From: Methylobacterium sp.
Lineage (GTDB): Bacteria > Pseudomonadota > Alphaproteobacteria > Rhizobiales > Beijerinckiaceae
Direction: 5' to 3'
DNA length: 14,413 nucleotides
Assembly: GCA_020252865.1 (NCBI GenBank)
Contig: JADCCH010000055.1
Coordinates: 1 to 14,413, forward strand
The position numbers and the translations under genes are program-made. Shown piece by piece: positions 13,653 to 14,413 of this stretch (its first letter is position 1; each line of letters starts with the position of its first letter). The notes below the pieces were generated by a model. The model had not been told where the DNA came from, searched no databases, and saw nothing but the letters and a program-made list of their open reading frames with translations.

Positions 13653-14231
13653 ATGTTGAAACTCGGCACCCGCACCGTTCTTCTGCCCGTCGACCTCCAG
13701 ATGGCGTTTGACGCAGCACCGTGGCCACCCCGCAACAATCCAGCCTCCGACGAAAACGGCTTGGCGCTTCTCGCCGCCTGGCGCAAGAACGGCTGGCCTG
13801 TCATTCACGTCCGGCATGATTCGATCGTTCCGGGCTCGACGCTCGGGCCGGGGATGCCCGGGCATGCGTTCCGGCCCGGTTTCGAGCCCGGGGAGGGCGA
13901 GGCCCTCGTGACGAAATCGGTCAATTCGGCCTTTATCGGAACGGATCTGGACCTGCGGCTGAAGCGTCTTCAGGCCGAAGCGGTGGTGGTCTTCGGGATC
14001 GCAACCGATATGTGCGTCTCCACGACCGTGCGCATGGGCGCGAATATGGGCTGGCGCATGATCCTCGCGTCCAATGCCTGTTTCTGCTTCGACCAGCGGG
14101 ACCTCGACGGCACCCTTATTCCGGCGGACGCCATGCATCGCGCGCATCTCGCAACGCTTGCCGCGGAATTTGCGACGGTCCTGCCAACCGCGGCCTTGCT
14201 CACGGCTGCAAGACCGGACCATTCCGGCTGA
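13653..14231 (+). CDS. isochorismatase-like cysteine hydrolase
   Basis: A 192-residue protein of the isochorismatase/nicotinamidase superfamily. The catalytic triad is intact: D14 in LPVDLQMAF, K88 in VTKSVNSAF, and C121 in GIATDMCVSTTVRMG, where the preceding cis-peptide dipeptide is AT. The SAFIGTDLDLRLKRL segment after the lysine is typical of the generic hydrolase branch (amidases acting on small C-N compounds). Substrate cannot be assigned; members include nicotinamidase, biuret/triuret hydrolases, RutB and N-carbamoylsarcosine amidase. GAGG lies seven bases before the ATG, and the gene begins 27 bases after pgi, so it is the last gene of the uraH-puuE-pgi run. The terminator follows at once. 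Confidence 0.9.
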   Translation: MLKLGTRTVLLPVDLQMAFDAAPWPPRNNPASDENGLALLAAWRKNGWPVIHVRHDSIVPGSTLGPGMPGHAFRPGFEPGEGEALVTKSVNSAFIGTDLDLRLKRLQAEAVVVFGIATDMCVSTTVRMGANMGWRMILASNACFCFDQRDLDGTLIPADAMHRAHLATLAAEFATVLPTAALLTAARPDHSG

Positions 14232-14241
14232 GCGCCCGAAA

Positions 14242-14267
14242 AAAAGCCGCGGTTTGCCGCGGCTTTT
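14242..14267. terminator. strong intrinsic terminator ending the uraH-pgi operon
   Basis: AAAAGCCGCGG and CCGCGGCTTTT are perfect eleven-base complements around a TTTG loop, ten bases after the hydrolase stop, followed by CTGTTTTT. On the other strand the stem is also followed by a T-run (from the A-tract at 14239-14245), so it may also stop transcription of the minus-strand gene entering from the right edge. Confidence 0.93.
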
Positions 14268-14284
14268 CTGTTTTTCGAGACTGG

Positions 14285-14307
14285 ATCACCGGGTCAACCC
14301 CGGTGAT
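14285..14307. repeat. REP-like palindromic repeat
   Basis: ATCACCGGG-TCAAC-CCCGGTGAT is a perfect nine-base inverted repeat with a five-base loop, placed between two convergent genes just beyond the terminator. The layout (flanks CTGG and GACA, stem with CCGGG, loop near TCAA) matches a REP-like hairpin I recall as common in intergenic DNA of alphaproteobacteria. There is only one copy in this window, so the repeat status rests on recall. It could act as a second terminator stem for the minus-strand gene. Confidence 0.55.
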
Positions 14308-14322
14308 GACAGCGGCGGAGGC

Positions 14323-14413
14323 TCAATCCTCGTCGCCGCCCTTGCCGGCTTCGCGCTCGGCTTTCTGCTTGGCCTCGAGGTCTTCGCCGGTGGCCTGATC
14401 CACGACCTTCATC
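14323..14413 (-). CDS. C-terminal end of an unidentified protein, cut by the right edge
   Basis: A minus-strand frame enters from the right edge and stops at TGA (14325-14323). The visible 29 residues begin MKVVDQATGEDLEAKQ and end GKGGDED. They are highly charged, probably helical then disordered. The methionine at 14412-14410 could be an internal residue or, less likely, a start, since nothing upstream is visible. Facing a bidirectional terminator at the end of a convergent operon supports a real gene end. I cannot assign a family. Confidence 0.55.
   Translation of the reverse strand, partial: MKVVDQATGEDLEAKQKAEREAGKGGDED

Overview
This window is an ordinary-looking stretch of alphaproteobacterial chromosome. 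The best guess is order Hyphomicrobiales (Rhizobiales). The grounds are the high G+C, the gene order rnd-lptC-lptA-lptB-rpoN-hpf-ptsN, the N-terminally extended LptB, the long-form HPF, and two palindromic repeat-like segments of a kind I recall from that order. Genes are packed tightly and no gene-free stretch exceeds 300 bases. I see no tRNA, rRNA, CRISPR array, insertion sequence or phage gene.

Layout. Bases 1-937 (-) hold the first ~312 codons of nhaA, cut by the left edge. Next, on the + strand, is a small UPF0114/YqhA-type membrane protein (1062-1604), convergent with ptsN across a GC hairpin. Bases 1619-7560 (-) are one long run read right to left: rnd, lptC, lptA, lptB, rpoN, hpf, ptsN. 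It joins an RNase D-like exonuclease, the LPS-transport bridge and ATPase genes (LptC/LptA/LptB), sigma-54, the ribosome hibernation factor and the nitrogen-PTS EIIA protein. lptC and lptA overlap by 4 bases, and internal promoters are likely before rpoN and hpf. At 7749-8693 (+) lies a two-domain VOC ring-cleaving dioxygenase. Its 3' end overlaps, tail to tail, a PcaB-like cycloisomerase (8680-10029, -).

From 10177 rightwards (+) is a tight operon: uraH (5-hydroxyisourate hydrolase), a puuE-uraD fusion (allantoinase plus OHCU decarboxylase), pgi (glucose-6-phosphate isomerase, overlapping puuE by 4 bases) and an isochorismatase-like cysteine hydrolase. It closes with a strong terminator at 14242-14267. 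The first two proteins together convert 5-hydroxyisourate to allantoate. The urate-oxidising enzyme and the allantoate-degrading enzymes are not in the window. A hairpin repeat and the C-terminal end of an unidentified minus-strand gene fill the right edge.

The most unusual signal is inside pgi. About 60 bases (13200-13262), clearly lower in G+C than their surroundings and containing an imperfect palindrome, encode roughly 20 residues that have no counterpart in the Pgi family as I remember it. This looks like an in-frame palindromic repeat insertion in a housekeeping enzyme. Other points are the translational coupling of pgi to purine-degradation genes, a structured rnd-lptC junction, and paired inverted repeats in the divergent region upstream of uraH.
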